A stretch of 64,000 bases of DNA, taken from the NCBI GenBank assembly GCA_963575745.1, contig CAUYUJ010014764.1, positions 110,085 to 174,084 on the forward strand. Direction: 5' to 3'. A program made the position numbers and the translations under genes. The stretch is from Prorocentrum cordatum. Lineage: Eukaryota > Sar > Dinophyceae > Prorocentrales > Prorocentraceae. This document shows positions 40,206 to 50,732 of this stretch, in pieces; the first letter of the stretch is position 1, and every line of letters starts with the position of its first letter. Below the pieces are notes generated by a model. That model saw nothing but the letters and a program-made list of their open reading frames with translations, ran no database searches and was not told the origin of the DNA.

Positions 40206-40543
40206 GGGTCCAGACTGGGGCCCCGCATTGAAAGAATCGAAGCGTTGTATCTCTGGGGACGCCGCGTCGGCGTGGCGGCGGCGTCCCCAGCGCGAGCGTT
40301 CAACGTGGAACGCCGCCAGTGCCCCAGAGCCGGCCGATATCGAACGAGCTGCGCTGTCGGGAGGCCGCGGGGGGGTCCCAAGAAGAAACAACTGCATCCC
40401 CCCTCCGTCGTGTAATTCTTTGTACAACGCGAGTATGTCTGGGGGTGAGGGAAGAGAAGCAGCAGCAGCAGCAGCAGCAGCAGCGGCAGCAGCAGCAGCG
40501 GCGGCAGCAGCAGCAGCGGCGGCGGCAGCAGCAGCAGCGGCAG

Positions 40544-40579
<36 letters not shown>

Positions 40580-40756
40580 CACGGCGACGAAGGAAGAAAA
40601 AACAGCATAAACATCAACTTCCGGAGCTCCGCGCGGATTTCTCGGGCCGGCGCTGGGCTTCCCCCACCGGGGCGCTGGAGGCGCGCCAGGGGCGGCGCCT
40701 CCGGCGCTGCCAGGGGGGCCCAGCACAGATCCAGGAAATCCGCGCGGAGCTCCGAA
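40206..40756. mobile_element. Extended family B element, copy 3
   Basis: Shares GTATGTCTGGGGGTGAGGGA, (CAG)n (40460-40545), (GAC)n (40545-40580) and the foldback with 31196-31590. Foldback arms at 40621 (CCGGAGCTCCGCGCGGATTT) and 40756 (inverted, one or two mismatches) are the best preserved of the family. CAATGCGGGG lies at the left end, in reverse orientation. Confidence 0.75.
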
Positions 40757-41040
40757 GGTGTATGTTGCTGTGCAGGGAAGGCCAGTCCAGAAGAGACCCC
40801 TTCCACCAGAAACCCCATCCTGAGACCCCAGGACGCTCGTTGACTTTTGGTGTGGGAGCGTCACACTTCCATAGCAGAACCATCGAACCCCGAGAAACTC
40901 AGGGCACCCTGGAAGCAAGCAGGGTGCTTCTTGGCACGGGCCCCCGCTGTATTTGCTTCTTCTCCCCGGCGGGCTGGGTTGGATCCCATCCTCCGCCGGG
41001 CCGCGCCGCCAGCCTCCCAAGATGTCGGGGGCGTCCACTT

Positions 41041-41164
41041 GCCGTCGCTCGGACGTCCATTTCCCGAGCATTTTTCGGTTTCGCGCGTGTTTTTTTTGCT
41101 CGATGGTCCAGGATGGTCCTCGATGGTTCTCGCCGAGTAAAAGTGCACACGTCCGAGCGATGCC
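41041..41164. mobile_element. TIR element family F, copy 2
   Basis: Ends GCCGTCGCTCGGACGTCC and, inverted, CACGTCCGAGCGATGCC. The interior has GTTTTTTTTGCTCGATGGTC and GATGGTCCTCGATGGTTCTC. Confidence 0.7.
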
Positions 41165-41605
41165 AAGTCCACGTGGGGGCGTCCAACGAAGGGGGATCGC
41201 GAATCGTTGGCCAAAACGCGCCGCGCGGCCCGGGGGGGGGGCCAGGGGAAACAAGAGGAGGCACCGGGCACCGGGAAATCTGGGGGAGACTTCATGCCAT
41301 GGCCAAAGCCATGAGATCCCCCCCTGATCTGACCAGCTTCGAACTCATCCCCAACCCTGAGATTGACAAGCCAAAAGGCGATGACAATATTAGGGATGTA
41401 CCCTCGGAAACTGCAGGAATCCTTTAGACAGGCACCGAGGTAAGGTGATGATACACTTAGGGATGGGGGGTATGTCTCGAACTGGTAATGATCACCCCCC
41501 CCCCCTCTCGACCGCCCCAGGAGGGGGTGCCGCGCACACCCTTGGTCTTGGCGTGGGCCAACGTGGGACATCCGCCAGTGCGCCAACCGGGCCCGGACTG
41601 CGGCT
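41165..41605. other. Unassigned stretch
   Basis: No gene or repeat family was recognised. Confidence 0.4.
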
Positions 41606-43212
41606 GGAGGAGGAGGAGGAGGAGGAGGAGGAGGAACAGCGGCAGCAGCAGCAAAAGCAGTGAGGAAATGGCGCAAGGCAACGTGGGATAGGTAAGGAGG
41701 AGGAGGACGGAGAAGAGAAGAGTGAGTGAGAAGGAGGGGAAAGAGGAGGGAGGCGGGAAGGAGCGAAGAGGGGGGAGGGAGGAGAGGAGGGGGAGGGGGG
41801 GAGGAGGAGGAGGAGGAGGAGGAGGAGGAGGAGGAGGAGGAGGAGGGAGGAGGAGGAGGAGGAGGAGGAGGAGGGGGAGGAGGAGGAGGATAGGGGAGGA
41901 GAAGGAGGAGGAGAAGGAGGAGGAGGAGGAGGAGGAGGAGGAGGAGGAGGAGGAGGAGGAGGAGGAGGAGGAGGGAGGAGAATGAGGAGGAGGAGGAGGA
42001 GGAGGAGGAGGAGGAGGAGGAGGAGGAGGAGGAGGAAGAGAAGAGGAGGAACTGCGGCTGGAGACTCGGAGGGCCGGGAGGCAACCGCGTCCTCCGCTGG
42101 CCGGCCGCGTGCCCGCGCGTACTCTGCCAGGCGCTCCAGGCGTGGTCGCGGGCTGCGCGTGGCGGCACGAGCTCACTGAAGGCAAACACGTGTTGGAGGA
42201 GGAGCAGGAGGACGAGGAGGAGGAGGACGAGAAGGACGAGGAGGAGGAGGATGAGGAGGAGGACGTGGAGGAGGAGGAGGACGAGGAGGAGGAGTTCTGT
42301 CTCCAGTGAAGTGCATTATGCCTGCAGTGGAAGGGTTTTGCCTCCAGTGGCGAGCCCAGGCCCCGCCACCGAGAGAACAGAGTAGGGTCAAGGACAGGCG
42401 ACACCAACGCCAACAGGGCGAGGAGATGCGAGGAGAAAAGGAGGTCTTCCTGGTGGTGTGGTCCCCCCCTCTCGCTCGAGACATCCCCAGCCTCCAGCTC
42501 GGAGAGGCATCGTGGACCTCCTCGCTGGCGGTGGGCCCCCTGGTGGTGTTGGTATCGCTTCTCCTCCCTCCGACAGAGCTGGCCACGGCAGCGGGCGGCT
42601 CCAACGCCGAGGCGGACGCACGTGCAGCCCCCCGATGGAGACGGCGACGTGCAACTGCCGCCGGCCGCACACAGCTGATCCACATCGCCACCAACCGCGC
42701 TGAGCAGCTTTCTCGATCGACCCCGTCGCCGCCTCGTGGGCTGCCACGCCGCGCGTGGCCGCGCTGGGCCCCCGTCGGCCAGGGCACTCGCAACTTCACG
42801 AGATCGTGGACTATGGGCTGCTCGCAGCTTCTTACCCAATCCGACTCCCTCCCTGGTACTCCCGTCCTCTTCCGCCTCCTCCTCCTCCGCCACCTCCTCC
42901 TCCTCCTCGTCCTCGTCCTCGTCCTCCTTGTCCTCCTCCTCGTCCACCTCGTCCTCCTCGTCCTCCTCGTCCTCCTGGTCCTCCTCCTCCTCGTCGTCCT
43001 CCTCCTCCTCCTTCTCCTCCTCCTCTCCCTCCTCTCCTCCCTCCTCCCTCTTCGCTCCGTCCCGCCTCCCTCCTCTTCCCCGTCCTTCTCACTCACTATT
43101 CTCTTCTCCATCCGACACCTTCCTTACCTATCCCACGTTCCCTTGCGCCATTTTCTCACTGTTTTTGCTGCTGCTGCCACTGTTCCTCCTCCTCCTCCTC
43201 CTCCTCCTCGTC
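41606..43212. repeat. Large inverted repeat with GGA/TCC arms
   Basis: The left arm (about 41606-41790) contains AACAGCGGCAGCAGCAGCAA, GAAATGGCGCAAGGCAACGT and GGGATAGGTAAGG. The right arm (about 43030-43200) is its inverse, CCTTACCTATCCCACGTTCC and TTTGCTGCTGCTGCCACTGT. (GGA)n at 41697-42053 and 42193-42295 face (TCC)n at 42868-43077. The roughly 570-bp middle (42300-42870) is unique, with no recognised gene. Confidence 0.75.
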
Positions 43213-43613
43213 GTTTTCCTCCGGAGGCCCCCTCCCGCCTCAAACGTGGTGTCCAGGTCTCCGTCAAAGGCGGCCTTGGCTGGGAAAGAGCGCGGTCGAA
43301 TGGAAAACATGTGCGAAGAATGGGAATGCGACGAGAAATGGGGAGAAGGGGGGGAGGAAGGAGTGAGGACCAGGGTAAGGGGGGACGGAGTGAGCAGGAA
43401 GGTGGGTGGAGGTGAGGAGGGAGGGAGTGAGGGTGGAACGATCATGAAGGGAGGAGGACGGAGAGAGATAGACACGTCCCTGATCAGAGGCATGACCTGC
43501 GCTCGCGCCAGTTAGGGTTGCAAGCTCAATTGGCCGAAGGCTTCTCTTCCCACAATCAAAGGCATGGCATGCTGACCGGCTTGTTCAATCGGCCTCGTGC
43601 TTCTGGGTTCCGT
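43213..43613. other. Unassigned stretch
   Basis: Purine-rich after 43310; no gene recognised. Confidence 0.4.
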
Positions 43614-43715
43614 CACCTCCTCCTCCTTCTTCTCCTCCCCCTCCTCCTCCTCCTCCTCCTCGTCCTCCTCCTACTCCTCCTCCTCTCCTCCTCCTCTTCT
43701 ACTCCTCCCTCCTTC
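43614..43715. repeat. CTC trinucleotide array
   Basis: (CTC)n with TTC and CTA interruptions. Confidence 0.9.
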
Positions 43716-44144
43716 TACCTCCGCCCTGGTCCCCCAACCTTTTGCTTATTCGCCATGGACTATGGTACTATCTTGATCATGTGAAGAGGCTATTGTCTGG
43801 ATGTTCTTGTGCACTATCGTCTAGAAGTGGTCCCTGATTCCGCGCCTTAGGGGATGTAAGTGTTGCCATGTCTCGTATGTCCGTTTAGCGAATCTGCTCA
43901 AGTAGGTGTAAGGAAGGAGAAGGGAGGAGAGGCCGTTTGTCCTGTCAGCAACAATACATGCATTCGTTTTTATATAAAAAACGATCCTAAGATGGCTCCG
44001 CCAGCCCTCATTTGTCGGAAGCGACGATAGGGGCGAACAGATCAGGGGAGAGCATTGCACGTACCCCTCTGGGAGCCTCGCTGAACACATGGATCATCGG
44101 CGCCCCTGGATACGTGCATTGCGATGGTGCGCCGCTGGATCTCC
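43716..44144. other. Unassigned, AT-richer stretch
   Basis: Less GC-rich than its surroundings, with a TATATAAAAAA word at about 43972; no gene recognised. Confidence 0.4.
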
Positions 44145-44335
44145 CCAAGGGGGGGGGGGGACCCCCCCCTCCGTTTCCCGATCCGTCGTCGAGGACCCCC
44201 CCCCTCCGATCCGTCGTCGGGGACCCCCCCTTTCCCTGTCCCGATCCGTCGTCGTCGGGGACCCCCCCCCTCCTCCCTTTCAAAGGGGGGGGGGTCCGAC
44301 CCCCCCCCCTCCCCCCCGCTTTCCCCCCTTGGCCG
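44145..44335. repeat. Alternating poly-C/poly-G blocks with TCCGTCGTCG words
   Basis: Runs of 7-10 C or G separated by GATCCGTCGTCGGGGA-like words repeated at about 44180, 44208 and 44245. Confidence 0.8.
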
Positions 44336-44429
44336 CCAACAGTACCCCTTTGCCTTCCCCCCCTTTCCCCCCATTCCCCCCGACAATACCCCTAACAATA
44401 CCCGAACCCAAACCCTAACCTCAGCCCCA

Positions 44430-45663
44430 AAGAATACTCACGACTCATTACGCACTACTCACTACCCACTACTGACTCCTCGCTACTCACTCTTCACTTC
44501 TCTCTACTCACTACTCACTACTCACGACTCGCTACTCACTACCCACTACCCACTACTCACTAACTCACTATCCACTACCCACTTCTCCCTATTCCCTACT
44601 CACTAGTTATTACTCACTACCCACTGCTCAATTCTCACTACTCACCACACACAACTCACTGCCCACTACTCACTACTCACAAATCATCACCCACTACCCA
44701 CCACCCGCTACCCACTACTCTCTACGCATTCCTGTCTGCCCACAAGTCACTGCCCATGATCCACTACTCGCTACTCCCTGCACAAAACTCAGTAGTCACT
44801 AGTCACTGGTCGCTACTCCCTACACCCTACTCGCTACCCAATACGCACTATTTACAACCCACTGCTCACTACTCGCTACGCCCCCACTACTCACTACTCG
44901 CTACCCCCCACTCCCTACTCATTATCTACTACTCACTACCCAGCACCCAATACTCACAACACTACTCACTGCCCACTACTCAGTACTCACTAAACACTTC
45001 TCGGTAACCAGTATCTACTACTCACTACTGGGTACTCACAGTTCCTTACTCACAATTCACTGCCCGCAACTCACTGCTCACTATCCGCTGCTCGCTTCTT
45101 GCTACTGCCCACACAGCACTGACAACTCACTACCCACTACTCGCTACTCCTTACTCGGTACCCAATACGGAATCTTCACCACCAGCTACGCACAACTCGC
45201 CACTCCCTACTCCCTACGCACTAGTCATTAGTCACAAGTTACTACTCACTACTCCCTATTCAGTGCTCACTACCCACCACTGACGACTCACTACTCACTA
45301 CTCACTACTCGCTACTCCCTGCGCACTACTCCACTACCCACTACTCAATACCCACTTCTCACTTCTCACTACTCACTACTCGCTACTCACTACTCACGAA
45401 TCACAACTCGATACTCCCTATCCACTATTCGATACTGACTACTCCCTCCTCACTACTCACTACTCATAATGCCCTACTCGCGACTCACTATTCAATACTT
45501 GCTACCCCCCTTACCCGCTACTCACTACCCACTCTTCACTACCCACTATCACTACTCACTGCGCACTACTCACTCCCCACTCGTCACTACTCGCTACTAT
45601 CTACTCACTGTTAATTATTCACTACCCAGTACTCACTACTCTCTACTCACTACGCACTATCCC
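44430..45663 (+). repeat. Degenerate heptamer array (ACTCACT)n, about 1.2 kb
   Basis: ACTCACT/ACTACCC/ACTCGCT/ACTCCCT heptamers in near-continuous 7-bp register, with almost no G on this strand. It is preceded by CCCAAACCCTAACC at about 44404-44420 and bounded on both sides by C/G homopolymer blocks. Confidence 0.9.
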
Positions 45664-45957
45664 GAGGCCAGACCCCCCCCTTTGCGGGAGAGGCCCTCTC
45701 CCCGGCCCCCTGTTCGGCGCAAAGAGTGGGGGGGGGGGTCGGAATTCCCCCCCCCTTGAAGGGAGGGAAGCGGGGGGGCGAAAATTTCACCCCCGTTTTG
45801 AAGGAGGGAGGGGGGGGGTTCGGCCCCCCCCCCTTTTCAACTACAGGGTGAGCGCTCTTTCGTGTATGGCCGTCCCTGGGCTAATCGCCCCCTCCGTCGC
45901 TCCCGAACTCGGAAAGTAAGGCAGATCGGCAAAAAAAAGAGAGGGGAGCGTGAATAA
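45664..45957. repeat. G- and C-run block after the heptamer array
   Basis: Runs of 7-10 G or C to about 45840, mirroring 44145-44335; then unassigned. Confidence 0.6.
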
Positions 45958-46065
45958 TGAGCAGGGACCGATTGTCCCAGCATTCTTATAGTCCTACCAC
46001 AAAATGTTCCTAGAACAAATGCGGAAAGACCAACGCCATTTTCTTAGAACATAAACCCGATGTGA
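45958..46065 (+). repeat. Dispersed repeat G, copy 3
   Basis: TGAGCAGGGACCGATTGTCC to TTCTTAGAACATAAACCCGA. Confidence 0.7.
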
Positions 46066-46230
46066 TAAAACATGACAAAAACCGCACCCGTGGAAACCGC
46101 AAAAGGGTCTTACAACATTGTTTGGTAGGGCCATCGGCGAACCAGGACGCTTCGCCACTGCTTCATAGTAATGACTCCCCCCCGCGGCCAGCCAGGCGCG
46201 GGGACTCCGCGCACGGGCGGACGTCAAACT

Positions 46231-47298
46231 TCAGCAAGCGCCCCAAGCTGCGGTGGGGCGCGCCAGCCTCAGGTCGGCACGTCCCGAAAGCAATTCGCCG
46301 ACCTTCACCCGGCAGATTTCGCGTTCCCCCCTTTCCTTTCCCTTCTTTCGCCCGGCCCAGGCAAGACGGGCAGTCGTCGTCCCAGCCGGAGCTGTCCTCC
46401 TCCTCCTCCAACTTCCCCTTGGTGTCGGCAGAAAGCTGCCTGGCATAGCAGTAGAGCGAAAATCCCAAGACACACCGTTCCAGCGTCCAGCCTCCGCCAC
46501 CCATCCGGTGGCTGAACACGATCCTGCACAAGCTCCTCCATCTGAATGCGCAACGAGATTACAATCAGAAATGTGCTTGCCAGGGAAGGGGCGGCAGATT
46601 TCGCGTTCCCCCCTTTCCTTTCCCTTCTTTCGCCCGGCCCAGGCAAGACGGGCAGTCGTCGTCCCAGCCGGAGCTGTCCTCCTCCTCCTCAAATTTCCCC
46701 TTGGTGTCGGAAGAAAGCTGCCTGCCATAGCAGTAGAGCGAAAATCCCAAGACACACCGTTCCAGCGTCCAGCCTCCACCACCCATCCGGTGGCTGAACA
46801 CGATCCTGCACAAGCTCCTCCATCTGAATGCGCAACGAGATTACAATCAGAAATGTGCTTGCCAGGGAAGGGGAATACGAAACTTTTGGACCAGAGCGTC
46901 CTGGAGTCCATGATTTAGTGTATGAAGAAATCTGCTGCGACATTGTTTTCCCGTTTCCGCCACACGACGGGGTCGTGGTGAACTTGAGGAAGCATCCGCC
47001 CCAAATCGAGCATCGATACCAAGCTGTTGCACATTCTGCTGAATATGGCAGTGGCGCTGTCGTCCCTCAGAAGTGCCTGTCCCATCGCGATGCGCTGCAA
47101 AGGTTGGCAATCGTCGACAAACAAGAAACGTTCCCCACATCCTTCCCAATCCACTGTCATATCATCAGCCTGCGTTGCGTGTGTGATGGGATAACTCATG
47201 AGGTCTGGCGGGCGTGACCTCTTCGCAGGCGGCGACTTTGCTGGGCTATCCAGCTCAACGTCGGACGCCTCGTTCCCTAGCCCAGGGAGGCCCCACAA
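46231..47298 (-). pseudogene. Retroelement RT/RNase H remnant
   Basis: One minus-strand frame runs from 47298 to 46231 with a single TAA at 46912-46914. The first part ends VVWRKRENNVAADFFIH, the kind of W-x-R-E-x-N-x-x-AD motif that closes an RNase H-like region. After the stop the frame continues with AHSDGGACAGSCSATGWVV, which looks like the first beta-strand (catalytic Asp) of another RNase H. The later Glu and Asp motifs are absent: after FLPTPRG the frame enters Arg/Thr-rich translation of family C element tail sequence. Probably a decayed C-terminal piece of a LINE, different from E1 and E2 at the residues visible. Confidence 0.5.
46311..46872. repeat. 282-bp tandem duplication
   Basis: GGCAGATTTCGCGTTCCCCC at 46311 recurs at 46593 and the following sequence stays nearly identical to GCCAGGGAAGGGG, with only scattered substitutions. 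Each unit starts with the right end of a family C element and ends with the RNase H-like SDGG coding segment. Confidence 0.9.
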
Positions 47299-47869
47299 GC
47301 TGCAGATTTTGTTTGTGAAGGGGGCGAGCCGCGCTTTCCAAGCCGCGGGTGTGGAGACCTGGTCACGGTACTAGCGCCACTGGGTACCATACACGGGACA
47401 GCACATATCTTCCCAACCAGTTGGATGCCAGGTTGAGTGGCACTGAATGTTCATCTATATTTCCACATCACCTGCCGCGCTACGTTCCACCAATCTGAAG
47501 ATCTGCACACTTGCAATGCCCGAGCGTGCTCTTGAAAACGGTGGTCCGGTAAATGGCTCTCACGGCACGTTTGCATACATACTGCGCGGATCACCCGAAG
47601 ATGCAGTAGCTGCACGCCGAATTCCTCGTACCATGAACAAATAAGCGGGGCAGTACGTTGATTGTACTTGTACTCTATCAGCCCTCCTCCTCCTCCTTCT
47701 CCTCCTCCTCCTCCTAATCGACCCATAGGTGCGCTGTGATCTGACTTTCGCAGGGAATCCAACCGAGACGACGAGAATCGCCCAGGGATCCAAAGCGGCA
47801 ATCCACTCTTCGAGCCCTCGCATCCTCGAGTCCTTCTGACTTCTCCTCCCCTCCCCTCCGACGCTGCAT
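47299..47869. other. Unassigned stretch
   Basis: A short CTC run lies at 47687-47716; otherwise nothing recognised. Confidence 0.4.
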
Positions 47870-47870
47870 T

Positions 47871-47933
<63 letters not shown>

Positions 47934-48042
47934 GTGTGTGATTGTGTTTGTATTTGTGTGTGCGTGTGCGTGTGCGTGTGCGTGTGCGTGTGCGTGTGCG
48001 TGTGCGTGTGCGTGTGCGTGTGCGTGTGTGTGTGTGTGTGTG
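47870..48042. repeat. (GT)n and (GTGTGC)n microsatellite
   Basis: (TG)n at 47872-47930, then (GTGTGC)n at 47957-48025, then (TG)n. Confidence 0.95.
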
Positions 48043-48224
48043 ACGTCGGCACCCTGGGCTTTCGACCACTTCCCCAGCAAATGGCTTTCGTCCTGAAGCG
48101 TTTCTTCATCGCCCCAGGGCCGTGGAACGGCCTCCAGAGGCCGACAACGACGAGAAGAAGCTGGCCGTCCCGAATTCGCTGCGCTCCCCGGATCTAAGGG
48201 TCCTCCGGTGGCGGCGCGCCATCC

Positions 48225-48553
48225 GAGGGAGGAGGGGGGGAGGGGAGGGGGAGGAGAAGGAGGAGGAGGAGGAGGAGGAGGAGGAGGAGGAATAGGAGGA
48301 TGGGGAGGAGGGGGAGGAGGAGGAGGAGGAGGAGGAGGAGGAGGAGGAGGAGGAGGAGGAGGAGGAGGAGGGTCTCAGGAGGCAGGGAGGGATTCCAAGC
48401 AGGGCCGGGAGGCCCAAGAAGAAGGCCCCTCCATGCTTCCCGGGCTCGGGGGCCTCGGGTTGGGCTGACGGGGCCATCAAAACGTAGGCAAACCCGAGGT
48501 CCGGCTGACTCGAGCCTTGCGAGGAGGAGGAGGAGGAGGAGGAGGAGGAGGGA
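48225..48553. repeat. Two GGA arrays
   Basis: (GGA)n at 48225-48372 and 48518-48553 separated by unique GC-rich sequence. Confidence 0.9.
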
Positions 48554-48928
48554 CAAAGCCCCCCCGCCTTCTTAGAGGCCGCCCCCCTCGCGCCACCCCC
48601 TTATCAGAGGTCACTCGAGGTGCCCCCGGCCCAAGGCGCCCCAAGCTCCTCTGCTCCACTCGAGAGCCCCTGGGGGGCTCCCCTGTGCCTCGCGAGGGGC
48701 TGCTCTGGAGGCCGCGGGGGCCTCCCTGGAGATCCTGGGGGCACCCTAGGCCAGGGGCAATTCTAGCCACACCCGACCCCTCTGCGCACCGCCAGCTCCC
48801 CCCCCCATCCCCCTGGGCCGAGGTCGCGCGGAGGGCGGCCACGCCGACTGACCGCGGCCGAGGGCATGCGTGGCCTTCTTGCGGCCCTCTCCGACGAGAA
48901 GCCTGCCGCCCCGATCCTGACCACCTGC
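48554..48928. other. Unassigned GC-rich stretch
   Basis: No gene or repeat family was recognised. Confidence 0.4.
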
Positions 48929-49234
48929 CAGACCACACCAACCCAACCCGAAGACCCGAATTTCGGCTTGGGGGGGGTACAGTCGGACTTCATTGGACAG
49001 GACACGCGAGAGGACAAAAGACCCTTCCGGGGGCCACGTTGCCGTAGGAATGCAGGGGGCACGGGTCGCGAGACACAGGACACAAGGGTACCCTTGACTT
49101 GGCAGGGTCGACCTACTAATCCGGGCCGACTGCACGGGCTCCATACCTGTTTTTTCAATGTTCCGCGACCCCCCCATCTGGAAATGGAGGGCAAGTCGGG
49201 GCCTTCGGGTTGGGTCGGGGTGCCTCGGTGGGCT
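48929..49234. mobile_element. TIR element family M, copy split by repeat N
   Basis: The left part 48929-48977 (CAGACCACACCAACCCAACC, CCGAAGACCCGAATTTCGG) and right part 49140-49234 (TTCAATGTTCCGCGACCCCC, CATCTGGAAATGGAGGG, TTCGGGTTGGGTCGGGGTG) together match the uninterrupted copy at 63831-63990. Confidence 0.7.
48978..49139 (+). repeat. Repeat N, nested copy
   Basis: About 162 bp from TACAGTCGGACTTCATTGGA to GGTCGACCTACTAATC, similar throughout to 55692-55852. It interrupts element M, so it is the younger insertion here. Confidence 0.8.
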
Positions 49235-49317
49235 GTAAGATCCTGCGGCGCCGCCAGGACCTGAAGATCCCCGTCCTGGCGGCGCGCACATGTCGGCTGC
49301 GCGTAAGTGACCCTCGG

Positions 49318-49371
49318 CTCAGGTCGGGCCTGTCCCCTTACAGGGGGATCTCGGACGAAAAGATAAATGGG
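49318..49371. mobile_element. TIR element family A, left-end fragment
   Basis: AGGTCGGGCCTGTCCCCTTA, CAGGGGGATCTCGGACGAAA; the rest is replaced by the foldback at 49372. Confidence 0.6.
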
Positions 49372-49482
49372 GGGCCCAAAAATATACACCACCACCACCT
49401 CCCTCCCCACCTCCCTTTCGCTGGAAAGAGGAGAGAGGAGAAATCGACGCGGTGGTGGTGTATGTTCTTTGGGTCCTCAATA
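49372..49482. mobile_element. Foldback with about 27-bp arms
   Basis: Left GGGCCCAAAAATATACACCA followed by CCACCACC; right GGTGGTGGTGTATGTTCTTT then GGGTCC, inverted. Confidence 0.6.
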
Positions 49483-49544
49483 AAGCATAGTCAAGCTTCG
49501 CACCAAAGGCCACTCCAGCGAATGGTCACCTTCCCAGGGATGGG

Positions 49545-49670
49545 GGGAGGGCGGAAGGCTTCTCAGAACGAGGCTGCTTCTTCGAAGGCGCCCGCCCTAC
49601 ATCTATGGATAAGGCCAGCACCTTCTGAGAAGCAGGGGTGCTTCTGAGAAGCCCTCCCCCCATCCCCTCA
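49545..49670. mobile_element. Foldback element family J, copy 2
   Basis: Arms GGAAGGCTTCTCAGAACGAG, GCTGCTTCTTCGAAGGCGC and, inverted, GCACCTTCTGAGAAGCAGGG, GTGCTTCTGAGAAGCC. Confidence 0.65.
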
Positions 49671-50365
49671 TTGAATCATTCCTCTCTCGCCCCCCGGCCC
49701 GAGGCCGCGCGGAGGCAGGGCCGGCTGGCTGGCCGCGGCCGAGGGCCTGGATGACCTTCGCGGCTTTCTCCGACGAGAGCGGCCCGTCGGGGGCCAGAGC
49801 CACCTCGCAGCGGTGCGGAGGGAAAAAAGGGGAGATGACACATGTAGGACGAAGCCAGGACTGGGACAACATCGGATGGGACAAGTCAGGGACCTCCGTC
49901 GGGGATCTCTGAGATCCCGCAGTTCCAAAGGATGTGAATTATCGGGCGCCGCGGCCGTTCCAGAGCGCTGCAGAAAGCTTCGGGAGCGGCCAAGAGGGGG
50001 GTGTCCAAGAGGGGGGGGTGCAAATCATGACCGGCGGCATGTGCGCGGCCCAGCGGGCGGGCCAGGGACGTAATGAAATAAGAAGAGGCGCCATGACATC
50101 TTGGGAAATATCATGGCCCACGCCGTGATATCCACCCCACCCTAGTCATCACCCCCCTCTTTTCCGCCCCTGAACGCTCTGAGTGCACTCGGGAACCACT
50201 TATCCCGGTCCTCTACCCCCGCCCGCGCGTGGCCCCACCGCCCCGCGTCGCGAGACAGCGCGACGACCTATATCTGGGCAACTCCGGCCTCCGGGGGGGC
50301 ACTCGCCGGCCGCTGGGGCGGGCGGCAGAAAGACGGCAGGAGGGAAGGGAGCCAACGGTTCCCTC
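49671..50365. other. Unassigned stretch
   Basis: No gene or repeat family was recognised. Confidence 0.4.
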
Positions 50366-50490
50366 GCCATCGCTCGGACGTCCATGCCCTGTGCTTGTTT
50401 TGGTTTCGTGCGACGCTTTTTCGACAAATGATCCAGGATGCTCCTAAACAGTGCCCGCCGCGAAAAAAGAGCGCACGTCCGAGCGATGCC
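50366..50490. mobile_element. TIR element family F, copy 3
   Basis: Ends GCCATCGCTCGGACGTCCAT and, inverted, GCGCACGTCCGAGCGATGCC. The interior has TTTTGGTTTCGTGCGACGC and GATCCAGGATGCTCCT. Confidence 0.75.
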
Positions 50491-50530
50491 AAGTTCCACG
50501 GCAGCGGTCCCAGGCCCTGGGGCCCACGCT

Positions 50531-50732
50531 GCGGAGGAGGAGGAGGAGGAGGAGGAGGAGGAGGAGGAGGGAGGAGGAGGAGGAGGAGGAGGAGGAGTCA
50601 GGGTGGGGGGGTGCAGGGTGAGGGCTGAGGGCCGAAAGTTACCCCCCCTCCTCCTCCTCCTCCTCCTCCTCCTCCTCCTCCTCCTCCCCCTCCTCCTCTC
50701 CTCCTCCTCCTCCTCCTCCTCCGCTGCAGCCT
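50531..50732. repeat. GGA array facing a TCC array
   Basis: (GGA)n at 50531-50600 and (TCC)n at 50643-50732, an inverted pair with a 40-bp spacer. Confidence 0.9.

Noticed and set aside
44404-44420. Telomere repeat CCCTAAA/TTTAGGG
   Set aside because: Only one CCCTAA-containing word occurs; there is no tandem run, so no telomere is called.
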